A DNA stretch of 64,000 bases from Corella eumyota (GCA_963082875.1 OY720101.1:1426001-1490000); one strand, 5' to 3'; positions 23,831 to 37,800 are shown, counted from the stretch's first letter. Made by a program: numbers and translations. Notes: generated from the sequence alone by a model not told the origin.

Positions 23831-24771
23831 TTAACAAAAATACCAGCCTCATCCACGTTATCTTATATCAATTTAAGTCAATTTATGTTATTTTATTGTA
23901 CTTTCAATGTTTAATTTTACTAATTACACAAAACATTGGGTTAGTATTTTTAACAAAGGATTTAGTAAAAATAACTCAAATATTTTGTACTATTTTTAAA
24001 AATTGTTAAAGTGTGTAAAGTTAGACTGTTGTGCAATTTAACATTATTAGCAAATCTGTTTAAGGATTTTACCAGAATTATCGCAAATATTTTGTGAAAT
24101 TCTTTGTTCAATTTTTTTTATTTTTCGTAATATTAATAAGTTAATTCACAGACATGTCATTGTTTTATCATGTTCCTGTTTTCAGCGTATTAAAAATAAA
24201 TATTTCGTAATTCTAAAATGCCTATTAAAAAGAAGAGTAAATATACTTTGATTTAAGTTCCTTTCTCTGGTCAAAAGAAAATTTTAGTTTAATATGAAGA
24301 CAAATAGAAGTTTGGTGATCAAGATATTTTTACGACTAAAGTAAAACTTTTATTTCACCACCAAAGAATAATATTGTCAAAGCAGTAAAAGGACAAAACC
24401 ATAGTTCTCCTTAACCGTTTATATTAAAGGAAAGGCTATGGGACATCACGTGAAGTGCAAACATTAACCTAAGATTATTTTCAAGCATTAAACCTTACGT
24501 CATTTATTTGCTTTTTTCGTGATGAAAACAAGATTCCGCAACAAAAAGCGTCCACTAATGGTAGTCAAACTCTACTGTTATAACAGTAAACGTTGCATTA
24601 AAATCCAAAAAACATGACGTCATCATTTTAAGAGAAAAAGATGACGTCACCCAAAAAAACAACAGACAACAACCTGATAAGCCCCGATGTAAATACCTAA
24701 ACAAATTCTGCCGGGTTCTAAATATATTTGTACACAACAAAAACTACAGCAAGTAAGATTTTATTTTTTAT
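23831..24771. other. Convergent spacer before RPL27A
   Basis: AT-rich spacer with an E-box CACGTG near 24447 and two TGACGTCA palindromes (24615 and 24642). The RPL27A poly(A) signal (AATAAAA on the minus strand) is near 24757-24768. No gene was seen. Confidence 0.5.
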
Positions 24772-27471
24772 TTAAGCCACAAGAACACAAGTTCCACCGA
24801 CAGCTTTGATTTTTTCCTCTGCTCTTCTGCTGAAGAATCTGGCTTTCACAATAACTGGTTGTTTTGGCAACAATCCTTTACCCAAAACCTTGTAGAAGCC
24901 CTGAAATAAAACATAAAAAAACTTGGTTTAAATATAGTTTGCCACAGGAAAAAATAATCTAAGTTTATGTAGAGCATATCTATAAACAATTATTAATAAA
25001 ATTTTAAATGACAAAAATAAAAAGTTTTGTCTCAAAACTTCACTAAGCCGCAAACTAAACTTTTTTCTTAAAAACATAACTTTTAATTAATGGAATATTG
25101 TTTGAACATGAAGTATAGTGTGATACGACCAATGTTAGCATATAACACAGTGCCATTATTCAACTATTTAATGTTTGCCCATTTTGACACGATATACCCA
25201 TGATAAAGGGTAAACAGTAACACTGATGGACAATTATTTAATATTAACAGCAAAAAAAACAGCTAAAATCACGCAAAAAAAAAGTGATGAATATAAATAC
25301 TGTATATATCATATTTGTAGTACAGAACTACATTAAAATTTACAAGTTTTTGTCCTAAATTTGTTTAAATTCAACTTACCGCTCTGACAACATCGATGAC
25401 GGGAGCAACATCAGTTCGATCCTTGTATTGTGCCCTCGTTTGTTCACTGACAAGACTCCACAGTTTATCCAGGTTGATAATGGGGCACGCTGTAGCATTT
25501 CGTTTCAAATGGAAATGTCGCATTCCTACTTTACCAAAGTAACCAGGATGACTGGACAGAAGGATTAAAAATTTAAGCAAGTTTTAAATGTATATATATA
25601 AAGTAGGGATGGGCTGAAATCCAAATTACTCGGATTCGACGAGCCCGAGTATTTTGTCGCGATACTCGGCCGAGTCCGAGTACTCGGTTATGACGTCATT
25701 TAAACGTATATAACTGTTCACGAGAATCTTTCCCGCATAATTTTAAAACTGCGAATTTGCCAAAAAACACGTATTCATGAATTATAAAGTGTTTAACGTT
25801 GGCAAAACTACTTACCGCTGATAGCAATATCATTTTAAGTCCAAACGAAAATGTAAAAGTCTCAAATTTATTATGCGTAAAATTTTACGAAGTAAAAAGT
25901 GTATTTGTTGCGCAATCGTTGCTTAAATAACGTGATATAATTGAGAGTAGATTATAAATTATTGGAAAAAGGCAAACCTCGTGTTTTTTTATGTTTAGAA
26001 AATCGTATACGATCTTAAATGACAAATTATTACTCGGCGTCCGAGTACTAAAAAATGCTCAACGAGCACGAGTATTAAAATATTCTTAATACTCGGGCCG
26101 AGTACTCGGACTCGGATTCGATTGGCCCATCCCTAATATAAAGTTTATTTTCATTAAATTTAATTAATCTTGCTTAATATATGTTTGTAACAAACACATT
26201 ACCAATATTCAACTAACAATAAACCGAATACTAATAACTTGTTAATATCATAAAGCTAAAAAAATTAAAACTTAATCAGACAGATAAATTAAAAATATTG
26301 TTTGAACATGAAGTATAGTGTGATACGACCAATGTTAGCATATAACACAGTGCCATTATTCAACTATTTAATGTTTGCCCATTTTGACACGATAAACCCA
26401 TAGTTAAGGGTAAACAGTAACACTGATGGACAATAAACATTAACTTTATTGCTAAGCACAGCAAAAAAAACACATTTAGTCAAAAAACTACACAAAAATT
26501 GCTAACTAAAAAAAGGGCATTCCATATAAATGTGAAATATAAAAAGTTATTTTAACTCACAATTTGTCGAAGTTGATCCTGTGATGATGTTGTCCTCCAG
26601 CATTTCCTCGACCTCCAGGATGCTTTCGATGTTTTCCTTAGTTATTTAAAAAAAAAATCAAAGATTAGCATACTTGTTAAACTTGAAATTAACTTCATAA
26701 TTAAAATATAAATATTATAAACTAGCAAGCAATTTAAAAAAAATTATATATAACTAAAGTATTTTTTTTATATATATATATATATACAACTCCATTTTTA
26801 AATAGGTATATACAGATATAAGGAATTAAAAAAACACACATACCCTGTAAACTTTTAACACTACAAATACTTAGCGATACAATTATAAAATAGTTTAAAA
26901 TTAAATTTAATGAACTCACCTACACGACCATGTCCGTGAGAAACGTGACCTCTCAACTTTCTCGTCTTCTTAAATCTGGCAACCTGTAAATATTCTTAAA
27001 ATAAAAGCTAATAATAATGTATTCTAACACATATTAAACCAGACATTGAAAAAAATTCTGATTTCTCAAATAATAGCTATGCCATCTTGGTATTAGTTTG
27101 TTAAATAAGAAAAAAATGTCAGATTGTTTTCGTTCTATATACGTTTTGTATATTAAACGAATTTTAACACGTTTTTGCAATTTTTATAATTGCAGATGGG
27201 AGCCCAACTTAACATTGACTTACCGGTGTCGCCCCGGATAAAGCGACGTTGTGGGAAAACGCTTTTAGTTAGCGTTAAATGTTACAACCGAAATTGTAAC
27301 ATTTTTAAACTTTTTATGAACGCAGAAAATAATACGATTTGACAATCAATTTTCAACTTTGCTGCTAAATAAAGACATTATAACTTAAAAACTTACATTA
27401 ACTACTAGCACAATTAATCTAAACTTTAATTAAAACAGATTTATTCAGATAGAAAACGTACAACTCACCAT
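24772..27471 (-). CDS. RPL27A: Ribosomal protein L27a (uL15), 147 aa
   Basis: This is a component of the large cytosolic ribosomal subunit. Exons, in order of transcription: 27471-27469 (the ATG alone), 26983-26920, 26636-26561, 25551-25380, 24900-24772; 444 nt, in phase. The product reads [15 protein letters not shown], then [14 protein letters not shown] and [10 protein letters not shown]. The C-terminus is [20 protein letters not shown] followed by VGG and CVLVA, almost the vertebrate protein (148 aa). Only the N-terminal PSRLR is changed, to VARFK. As in many ribosomal protein genes the first intron follows the ATG directly and the transcript has a 5' TOP tract. The introns host two snoRNA copies, as vertebrate RPL27A also does, a MITE and a structured segment. 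Confidence 0.97.
25096..25233 (-). ncRNA. H/ACA-type snoRNA, copy 1 (RPL27A last intron)
   Basis: Read in the host's sense, a first hairpin has a basal stem TGTCCAT/ATGGGCA and an inner stem TACCC/GGGTA. A hinge follows with an H-box-like ACATTA. A second hairpin has TTGAA/TTCAA at the base and TGTTA/TAACA at its tip. An ACA stands three bases from the expected 3' end. It is nearly identical to 26296-26433. The target uridines were not determined. Confidence 0.75.
25604..26135. mobile_element. hAT-type MITE with 8-bp target duplication
   Basis: The ends are inverted repeats TAGGGATGGGC and GCCCATCCCTA. They are flanked by ATATAAAG on both sides (25596-25603 and 26136-26143), the 8-bp duplication expected of the hAT superfamily. 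Inside both ends are several ACTCGG/CCGAGT subterminal repeats around an AT-rich core. No transposase frame is present, so it is non-autonomous. It sits in an RPL27A intron. Confidence 0.88.
26296..26433 (-). ncRNA. H/ACA-type snoRNA, copy 2 (RPL27A third intron)
   Basis: Apart from about five changes clustered in the first hairpin's tip (near 26394-26406), it matches copy 1 over about 138 bp. The hinge, the second hairpin and the ACA box are unchanged. The sharp loss of similarity outside these limits shows that the RNA itself, not the intron, is what the two copies share. Confidence 0.75.
27176..27301 (-). other. Structured segment in RPL27A intron 1
   Basis: Four short stems line up here: TGCAATT/AATTGCA (27176-27194), GTCGC/GCGAC (27228-27247), AACGC/GCGTT (27259-27276) and TGTTACAA/TTGTAACA (27280-27301, eight pairs). 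The middle part is GC-rich in an otherwise AT-rich intron. No definite snoRNA boxes were found, so this is only a candidate. Confidence 0.35.
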
Positions 27472-27482
27472 GATTTTGCTGT

Positions 27483-27491
27483 GAAAAGAGA
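27483..27491 (-). promoter_or_regulatory. RPL27A: 5' TOP pyrimidine tract of RPL27A
   Basis: On the minus strand TCTCTTTTC ends 11 bases before the ATG. Ribosomal protein mRNAs usually begin at a C in such a tract, which couples their translation to growth signalling. The start site is inferred, not measured. Confidence 0.6.
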
Positions 27492-28848
27492 CCGATTTAT
27501 TTCTGATCGGATACGCGTGTCTAAATTTCACATCGGTTCATTTTAATTTTTTTATTTTTATCCTCAGTTAACTTGAACCCTAGTTCAAAACTAACTTTTT
27601 ATATTTTAAACCTTTATAATTTATATATACTAGTTTATTACTTAATAATTTAAATGTTGTTGCTATATTATTTTATTGTAGCATTTTAGAATCGTCGTTA
27701 TAAACAAAAATTAAAGCGATATTTAAAAGTTAATACTGCATATACATAAATAGTTACATAGTCAATAATGACATTTAACAAATATTTTAATTTAGCATTT
27801 AATACATTGTATTAGTACGTTTAGATTTATTACATCAGTACGTTTAACTATATATTTCTTGTTACTAAGCTGTCTATAAAATGCATAGCTTCTTTTTGAT
27901 GATGTCATCAATTTGTTGAACCTAATATAAAAATAAATAAAAACAGCGTCATATAAAAATTTTAAATACTTTCTAAATGTAAAATTAAATTACGTTTTTA
28001 GGTTGATTTTGATACTTTGTCATTTAAACGTGCACACCTCCTAACGCTGTAAGCGTAGGTTAACATAAGCAAATAGTGACGTCATTATCCCTTTGCTGTG
28101 CTACATTATGACATTAAAACCACCAATTTTTACTGTTATTGTTGCTTTGTTATTCAGAACACAATAGTTTGCGTATCATCATGAAAACACAAAAGCACAA
28201 GATCTTCAACATGCAAACACACTAGTTTCTACACAGCTACACGATTGCATAAAACATAAACGTTGAACAAAAGGAGTTGGAAAATACAAACAAAAATAAG
28301 TGAACTGGTTATTATTATTAAACATGAAAGAACTATAACTTTATATAATCATTTTTAAATAATGTTATTTTTATAAATTTCGGTTATAGCATTGTTATTA
28401 ATTATACAAAATATTTTAACTAAAAATACATTTTATACACGTTAAATTTCAGGATATAGCAAGATATACAAAATAATAATAGAACTTTATGGGTTAAAGT
28501 ATTGCATTTAATCTTGAACTAAATAAGAAAATTCAGCAAATATTCGCAAGGCTTAGTACATATTTAGGTTATTCGGTTATATTAGTAAAGATATTATTTG
28601 CATTGATTGTTAATTAAAAAGTAAGTTACCGCACATAAACCGTTTAAGTTATGTGATATTTTAAAAAAGGTAATGAATTTAAAAATTGAGAGAAAACGCA
28701 GAAATTGGAAAAAAGCATTTTAAACTTTACGCTAAGTTCAATTATTACTGAAATTTCCATGTTAATTTCCCACCGAGTTAATTTGTCAAAAATCAAATAA
28801 AAATTTTTCCAATCAAAGCAATTAGTTATTACCAGCCTAATTTAGTTG
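27492..28848. other. Spacer between RPL27A and the SOD-repeat gene
   Basis: AT-rich spacer holding the RPL27A promoter and the 3' flank of the SOD-repeat gene, both on the minus strand. One TGACGTCA is at 28077. No reading frame or RNA gene could be supported. Confidence 0.5.
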
Positions 28849-31800
28849 TTAATTAAACAAGTATTGCAACAACCAGGTAGCAAGTGTAAAAAGCATCAAA
28901 AGCGAGTTAAACTGAACGTTAGAACACCCTCCATCGCCTGTGCCTGTACTTTGAGGTTCTGCCAACACTAGAAGTCCCTGCATATTTGTGCAGCCAACAT
29001 AAGGGAGGTACGGATCAAGTCCAGTGCCTGCTAGCAACAAAGTTTCTCTCGCTGGATCAACGGGACCTAGAAGTGAATATAAAGTCAAGATTAGTGTTGT
29101 ATGTTAAAAAATCTGACATAGCAAATGTTTTAAGGGGTAAATACTTAAAAATGGTAAAGACTTTAAGTAGTAAAAATGAAAGAAATAGTAAGGAACTTTA
29201 AGTGGTAAAGACTTTAAGTGGTAAATACTTCAAGTGGTAAAGATTTTAAGTAGTAGAGACTTTAGCGGTAAAGACTTTAACAGGTAAATACTTTAAGTAG
29301 TAAAGACTTTAACGAGTCAATACTTTAAGTAGTAAAGACTTTAAGTAGTGAAGACTTTAAGTAGTAAAGACTTTAAGTAGTAAATACTTCAAGTGGTAAA
29401 AATTTTAAGTAGTAGAGACTTTAGCGGTAAAGACTTTAAGTAGTAAAGACTTTAAGTAGTAAAGACTTTAACAGGTAAATACTTTAAGTAGTAAAGACTT
29501 TAAGTAGTAAATACTTCAAGTGGTAAAGACTAAGTAGTAGAGACTTTAGCGGTAAAGACTTTAAGTAGTAAAGACTTTAAGTGGTAAAGACCTTAACAGG
29601 TAAATACTTTAAGTAGTAAATACTTTAAGTAGTAAAGACTTTAAGTAGTAAATACTTCAAGTGGTAAAGACTTGAAGTAGCAAAAACTTTGAACACAAGA
29701 AAGACTTTAAGTAACTTTAATTTTTCATGATAGACAAGCTATAACATTATGTATAGATTATAGATTATGTTGTACTAACACCTTTTTCCATTAACAAGTA
29801 TCTTTTACCTAAGTTACATTGCCTGTAAATTAATTTAATTGGATTAAGCTTAACATATTTCTATACTGTTAACACTTAATATAAGAAGCTACTACAAAGC
29901 AGCCGATAAAATCTATCTAACCCAAGATCGCCAGTAGTAAAGTTAAAAAAAAAATGAGCTAAAAAAATGTTTACCTGCAATAGCCACCATGACTTTTAGG
30001 CATCCAGAATTGTTGTGGGGCAAGTAATTGTTGTGTACGATAACAACTCTTTGTCTTGCGATTTGTAATACACTGGCCACAGCAGACTGGAATCGATAAC
30101 TAAATAAGTGGACTATTTTTAATAGAAGTCAAAAATTTATAAAAAAAAAACTTAACGTAAAATATTTAATATAGAACTACATTATCGCTCTTCGTACATA
30201 TGCTAATGTAACTTAAAACAGAAAAAATTAAAATTGTTTAGCAAAATTTACATTTGTTATTTTGACTTTGAATAAAAAACACAACAACTAATATAAAAGT
30301 TTGTTTTTAATATAAGTATTGTTCTTACTACATTAAAACTATAGTTATTGTTTTTAATGCATTATAACTTTTCGTTTATATGCTATTGTTTATATGCTAT
30401 TGTAACTGATACAAAAACAGTTAAAATATTTTAAATTTCAATTATTTTTAGACTTTAAGGCAAAAACTGTTTTAAATTAAAGTTCTTACTAATCATATTC
30501 AGCCGACGAAGGAAACCCAAGCGTGTAAGTTTTCGTTGTGTTAACAGGCACGATATTTGCACAAACCAATCTTGCCGCTCCTCCGTTCTCAATGTGGAAG
30601 ACGATCGACCTTCCAAGAACTAAAAAAAGAACAATTCAGGATTGTTTAATAATAATTTAACCATTGATAAAGACAATGGCTCTTATACTTTGATAATCAC
30701 ATTGTTATATTATAGTTATAACAATCATCATTATTTAAACAATTAATAAAGTTATTACTGTTATATTGAAATGTTAACACAATTAAATTTTTTTACAGTA
30801 AACATTTTTATTTAATTTTTATTTTTTAACTAACCAGTATATTGGGTGTGTAACGGAACATCGACGTCCACGTAAAGTTGTCGGTTAGCAGGATTGATAT
30901 CAAATTGACCCTAAACATATTTGATAACATTATAAAGTAGAAGAAAAAAAATTAAATTCTTTATAATAAACTTAAAAGTTAGTTTGTCAAATAATCTATT
31001 AGAAATAAAAAAGTAAAGTAACCCATATTTGTTAACATTATAAAAAAGATATCAAAAACGCTTAAAATTTGACAGCTATTAACAATTAACAAGTTTAATA
31101 CTCATAATTTAGTTTGGCTAAATAAAATTTGCTACAAAAACTGAACTTTATAAAACAAGACCAAATATTAATAAATAAATTATTTTACGAACTTGTTTTC
31201 TACTAAGGTCTCCAACTTCACAAGCAAGAGGATTATATCTTGTACAGGCAGACGAGTAGTTCAACGCCATCGAGAACGCCTCGTACGGATCATAATGACC
31301 TGTTTATGACGTCACAATTACAAAATTTAAATTCTATACTTTAAACTTAAAAAAAAACTTTAAAGTAAAAGTAAAAGAAGTTACCTGCTGCTGCCCCACA
31401 CGAGCTTTGGTTTGTGATTGGTTGAATATGTACATGCCAGTTATGTCCGTTGCTCTAAAATTAAAATGTGAAAGTTGCAGTTTATAAGCAATGCAAATAT
31501 GGTAACAGTAAGAAAATGGGTTTATAAGTATAATAATAAATTGTGTTTAACTATAGTTTGTATTTAAGGCAGGTCAATATTTTTAAAATCGTGGTAAAAT
31601 AATTCTATTTTGATTTGCACAGAGGATATTAATCTAAACTCACGTTGACACCATTGGTCGAGTACAATTGAACTTCGATGCTAGTTGGCGTGCTGGAGCC
31701 GTCTTCGTATACAACTTGTCGCTATAAAAATTATGTATTTACACAAAAAAATCTTAAAATAAGTTAAAAAAATATCAATAGAAAAAAAAAATTTTCATAA

Positions 31801-34800
31801 TTTAAAAAAAAAAAAAATTATTAAAATTTTGTTTAAAAAAAGTGGCAACATTTTTTTTATTACTATTTTTTTAAGTGACGTCACTAACCAGTTTAATTAT
31901 TCCGTTATAATCTCCCGAGTACACAACTTCAGCCTCCATGACGTAACTGGTGTTTTGTTGTGACGTCAACAATACGTTGTTACATTTCCAACTAAAATCA
32001 ATTTTTTTTTAATTATTAAAATATTAGTTGCTATTATTCAACAAAAAAAACTTAAAGTTAATAAATTCATAAACTCTAAAACTTTCTGTTATTAATAATA
32101 ACAATTAGGAATACTATAATAATAATTTTTAAATTATTTAATAAAGTTTTTTATTAACCTTAATTTTATCTCGACAGGACCTCCATTTTCGACCGGAAGC
32201 ATAGTGTAGTGTTCAGAACACTTCCTACACTACATAAGGTCCTGGGTTTGATTCCAACTGCTACAATGCTGTAGCGCCCTTAAGTAAAGCGCTAAAACAG
32301 AACCTGCTGAGCCAATACTCGATCAGCAGCTTCTTTAATATCCCAAACTGCCATAGGCAAATCGAGATTTGGTCGCTGTAACTGATGTTACTCTATGTTT
32401 AAGTCGCGAATTCGACCCTTCCACATCGAGGATAAAGATGTATACAAAAAAAAAAAATAATCTTTCTTCTACCTGGCCGCGTCTTTAAATAAAGCCATCC
32501 CTCTTCCAGCTGCACTGACAGGAGTTCCAAGTGGTAAGTTGTCATCCTGAAAGTTTATGGTATTTATATTTGCATTGTCTTTCCCAGAGATATCTCCGAC
32601 TGGATAAAGGTCTGGAGTATTAACTCCTCTTGTAGCTGTCTCTAAAAGCGAAACATAGTTAGTTAAATCAATATATATTTAATAAATATTAGTGGACGAT
32701 ACAAAGATACATAGAAGTACGAATGTCCTAATTAAATGCCTACAAAATAAATAAAAATGTTATTTGTCAAAGTTAAGTTACCATAATTAAAATGCCAAAG
32801 CCAAGTTACCATAATTAAAATGCCGAACGTAGGGCAGACTATCAACTGATTTATATTAATATAAAACCTGTACAAAAATTCGTAACTGGTTTAACTATAT
32901 TTTCAACAACATTAACGGTTTAAAAAAAAAAGAAAAAAAAAAGAAAAGAAAAAAGTAAATCTGTATACATATAGAAGCTTTTAGGCGTCGCAATTAACGA
33001 AATTTGCGACGTCACATAACCCACTGTGACGTAACCAGGAAGTAATACTAACCTGAAGCGTTAAATGGGTTGTAGACTAAACCGACAGAAGTGCATTGTT
33101 CGAGTCCGGAGGTTGAGGATAGAATCGGAAGATTTGTAATCCCAAATATCGTGGAGTTTCCTCCAGTAAGAACAACGTTAGAATTAACCTAAAAAAATAA
33201 TTTGAAAAATTTAAAAATACTTTTTTTACAAGGAAAGAGTTTATTGCGCAAACACACAAAAAAACAGAGAAAAAGACAGACATTCAAATAAAATTAATGC
33301 AGACAATTATTTTTGATTATTAACAGAATAAACTAAAAACAATTCTTGAGTGTTATTTCGAGATAGTAATTGGAAAATAAATAATAAAATCCTATTGCTA
33401 TAACATAATCGCAGGGGGTGTTGTATAAAGAAAGAATTAAAAAAAATAAATAGACCAACTATCTTGTTGATTTCGTTGTAATAATAAAATATTTAACCTT
33501 TTTAGGCTTGTTTAAATTAACTATCTAATAAATCTATATATAGGTGAGCTTATTAGACAATATATACTTTATGTTTAGATCCATTTTATAAGTCTACAAA
33601 ATAAATAAAACTGCCGTTTTAGAAGTATGGGTAAATTGTCAAATGTAAATGCAAGTTGAGAATTGTGACCATATTACAACCATTAAAAATGCCTACCAAA
33701 GAACAGGCTATCGACAAGTAGCTTCTAATAACAATAGAATAAACTAAAAACAATTGTTTGTGTTACATCGAGACAGTAATTAGAAAATAAATGATAAAAT
33801 CCTATTATTACAGCAATATTTACAAAAAAATACTTGAAAATTAACTATCTAATAAATCTATATATAGGTGTTCTTATTAGACAATATATTATATGTTTAG
33901 GGCCAATTTATCGGCTTACTACCGTTTTAGAAGCATGGGTAAATTATCACGGGCAAATATAAGGTTTAGAATTGTGACCATATCACAACAATTAAAATGC
34001 CTACCGTAGGACAGGCTATCGACAAGTAGCTTCTAATAACGATAGAAAAAAGTTGCTTAAAGTTGCTTAAAGGCCTGTTCACACGACAAGGTAACGTTGT
34101 GTTGCGCTGCGTTACGTAACTTTACGAGTTCTAGGGATTTTTTTTTTAATTTTAATTAAAAAATCTCTAGTAGAAGTATACCGCTTACGAAATCTTGCGT
34201 AACTTTCGCCAACTTTTGTACGTGTGAACGACTCTGTTCATTTTAAATGGTTGCGAAATCTTGCATTACGTTGCGTTGCGTATGCCGTGTGAACGGGCCT
34301 TAACTGAAAACACTTAAAAAAATATTGTTTTGCGTTTATTTTACAAACTTACCTGTGTTCTGTCGTATTCGGAGTTCTGCGTGAACGTGAATGAACCCGT
34401 GACGGTACCATCTGTATCATTGCCCCTCCAATCATTATATTCGGTTTGAGCACTTAGGGCAAAGAGTTGGGTGATGTTTGCGCATGCGTAACGAGGTCCC
34501 TCGCGATTTGGATTATGAATCACAATCGACCTAAACAATATCAATTGTTTTTTAACATTATATTTTCTAAATAATTTTAAAAAAGTAACTACAAAATGCA
34601 TATAACATTGCGTTAAAAATGTAAAAAACTATTAATAATTATAAGTTCATATAAAAAAATGTTAACCTTGTAAGTAATATTAGAATAAAAAACAAAATAA
34701 TCAAAATGTAATCAAAAAAAAATTAGTTAATTAATTTTTTTTTTATCACCTTAAGGTCATAGGTTTTTATATATTTTTTATTGGAAAAGAGTGTGCTATT

Positions 34801-37800
34801 ATGATGTGTTTTGAGCTATAAGTAAACGCCGGTTTCAACAAATAGTGTGGCAATGGTGCGGCTCAAACCCGAAACCTTTCGGCTTATAGTCCGCTGCCAT
34901 GACCGCTTAAACACACTACCAAACTAAAAAACAAATTTGTTAATTCCTTCTTACCTCCCAATAATACTATATGCACCACTTAACGGCATAAAGTTATCTT
35001 GAAAGAAGAATCTTCCTCCTGTTTGTAGAGATCCAACAATATCAATGGGTCCGTGCTTGCCTGACAAATCACCCAACTCACACCGATATGGGAAAGTTTC
35101 AGAACATTCTGTACCGTAGGTTGGTTGAGCAATTGAAACCTAGAACAGGTTTGCAAGTTTTTTAGATTATTAGGACTTAAACTGTTTAGTGTTTAGTAAA
35201 GTTAAAATCGCTAGACACTTAGTTTATGCAAGTACAAAACCTAAAAACTAACGTCTAATTGTCTAAAATTTATGACCCACGCTTTTTTGCCAATTATTTT
35301 ATGGTAATAGAATTTTAAATTTAAAATAAGTTTTGTAGTTTAACAAATCTTAAACTGGTGAATTTCAATGAAGATTAAGACGTTAAAAATTCAAATTAAC
35401 CCAACCTAAAACCTGAATCATTTATGTATTATGGTATAAAAGTTCAGAACTTAGATTCACCTTTAATATTTGCTATATTAAGGCTCTAAAAATTTAAATT
35501 TTTTACGCCGAATTGTGTAATATTTTAAAACATGGGTTTAATTTTAATACTAGCCACCATAAAAATGTTAATAAAACTTTAAAGTCGACATGAAAAATTA
35601 TAAAAACTCTTCATATTTGCGCACATCAACTTTGGTTTACCTCAGTAGGATTATAATGTCCACCAGCACTTGCACAATCTTCTCCAATCGGATAAACATG
35701 AACATGGTAGTTATGTGCCAACGATGTGATCCCGTTCTATATTAAGTATATCGTTTAATAATTTTAAAAAAAGCTCTAATTTAGAAATTGTATTAAAGAA
35801 CTATATATAACTTCTACATTTTAATTAAATAAAGGATTGCTTATATAACCTATAAGCTATACTTAGTTTTTACAAAATCTTCCTATATTTTTAAAAGGAT
35901 TTTTAGACCAACTTAAATATACTTTGGACAAAATAAAGCAATTCTTATGAATAAACATTGACCGAATCATTTAATTCCTAATATCACTTACCAAGTTTGC
36001 GAGTTGTCCGAAAACTGCGGTCTCCGAATTAGGGTCCCCACTTGCCTGTCTGAAGTACATGGTTCCATAAGCAGGAGACCGGAAATTAACCACTGCGATA
36101 GTGGTTGCATCCTCAAATCTGATGCTTGCACAAGCATACCTGGCGAACAGTTATAAGATAAGTTTAGGAAGCTACGTATATAAAACTGCAGAGAATGATA
36201 ATCAATACTTAAGATCCTGGATTACCACGAATTTTATGTCAAAATGGTTGAACTATTACAGGTCATCAATATGTTAAAATATAAAAATCTGAAAAAAAAT
36301 AGAAATCACAGGTTGTGGTGTGCAATATTTTGTGAGTTGCGACCATATTACAGCGACCAATTATCTGGTAACTTGACAAATTGATTAAAGTCACATTCCA
36401 AGTTGCTACCATGTTACGGATAGCGATATTTTTGTGATAAAAATATAAATAATACTATAATCAAAAACTTACATAAAAACCACATGTTGTGGTGTGCAAA
36501 GTTTTGAGTTTTCAACTATATTGAGTTAATTAATTTTTAATTAAAACTTAAGTTAAAACTTACCTTGCTCCCAAAGTTTGATGAATAACAATCGATCGTC
36601 CCGCAACTCTATTCGGGCCCCATAGAGGTAAGTTCCAGTCGTAGTAAGTCTCGCTAAAATCACTGCTTGTAATGTATCCATATTTGCCACTAAGATCACC
36701 TGAAAATGTTAAGTTTATGAGTTCATATTCCTTTTTTTTATTTCAGGTATTTTGCGCATCAATAAAAATATTTAAAAGATTTACAAAAAACATTACATTA
36801 AAGTTGCCAAAATTAATTTAATGACTTTAAACAGGCAGTAATTAACAATGTTTACATAAAGATTTTATAGTATATTATAGCATGGTTAATTTAGATTTTT
36901 ACTTTATTACTGCAATACTTATTTTTTATGTAGGCTTCCATTTAACGTTTATTAAGCTTTTTTATAAATACTTAATTTTGCAGTTAAAAAATAGCTTATT
37001 TAATTAACTCTATATTTAAAGTAACACAATTTTGTTCAAAAATTTTAATCACAAAATAACATACTTCTATTGAGCAGACTTAATTTTTCCGGTTAAATTT
37101 TTATTAATAAATCATTTAACATTATAATTAATTTTATAAGATTAACTCAAGTTGACCTACCTAATTCGTATTGATCATTTGTTCCAGTTCCAGCTGGTGG
37201 ACTTGTACCAATATCGAAGTCGTAAGGATTAAAATGACCTCCCACATTTACACCATTACATCTTTGAGCTACGGTGTTAGTAAGTCTCTGGGGGACGGGG
37301 TATAGATGAATGTGATAAGTTGAATTCAAAACATTGGCCTAAAATATTAAATCAGTATCTAGTTAATGTAAAATAATCACAAGAAGAATATATACTTCCG
37401 TTAAGTATAAAAATAAACAACAAAGTTTAAGTCATCAACTTTCATATCTTAATTTTGACAAATAATTCACACAATTTTTAATAAGGTCAATAACATTTTA
37501 ATTGAAAAAAACTTAAAATTTAGTGCTCAAGAAAGATATTAAATTATTACAAAGTTGCAATTAGAGGATATAAGTAGTATCACATGTTTTATTTAAGTTT
37601 AAAATTTAAGAACCAACTTTTCCTCTTTTGAAACTTTAAATAAATAATTTTAACTAACAATTTTCACAATATTAAATTTGTTTTATATATATTTATATTT
37701 ATTTACCCTAGATGTAAGAAGGTCGACTTTACGGTCTTAATATAGAGTAACATCAGTTACTGCGACCTAGTCTTGAATTAACTTTGGCAGTTTGTATAAT

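Noticed and set aside
29127-29712. CRISPR-like array
   Set aside because: Units are contiguous with no unique spacers, in an animal intron; it is a minisatellite.
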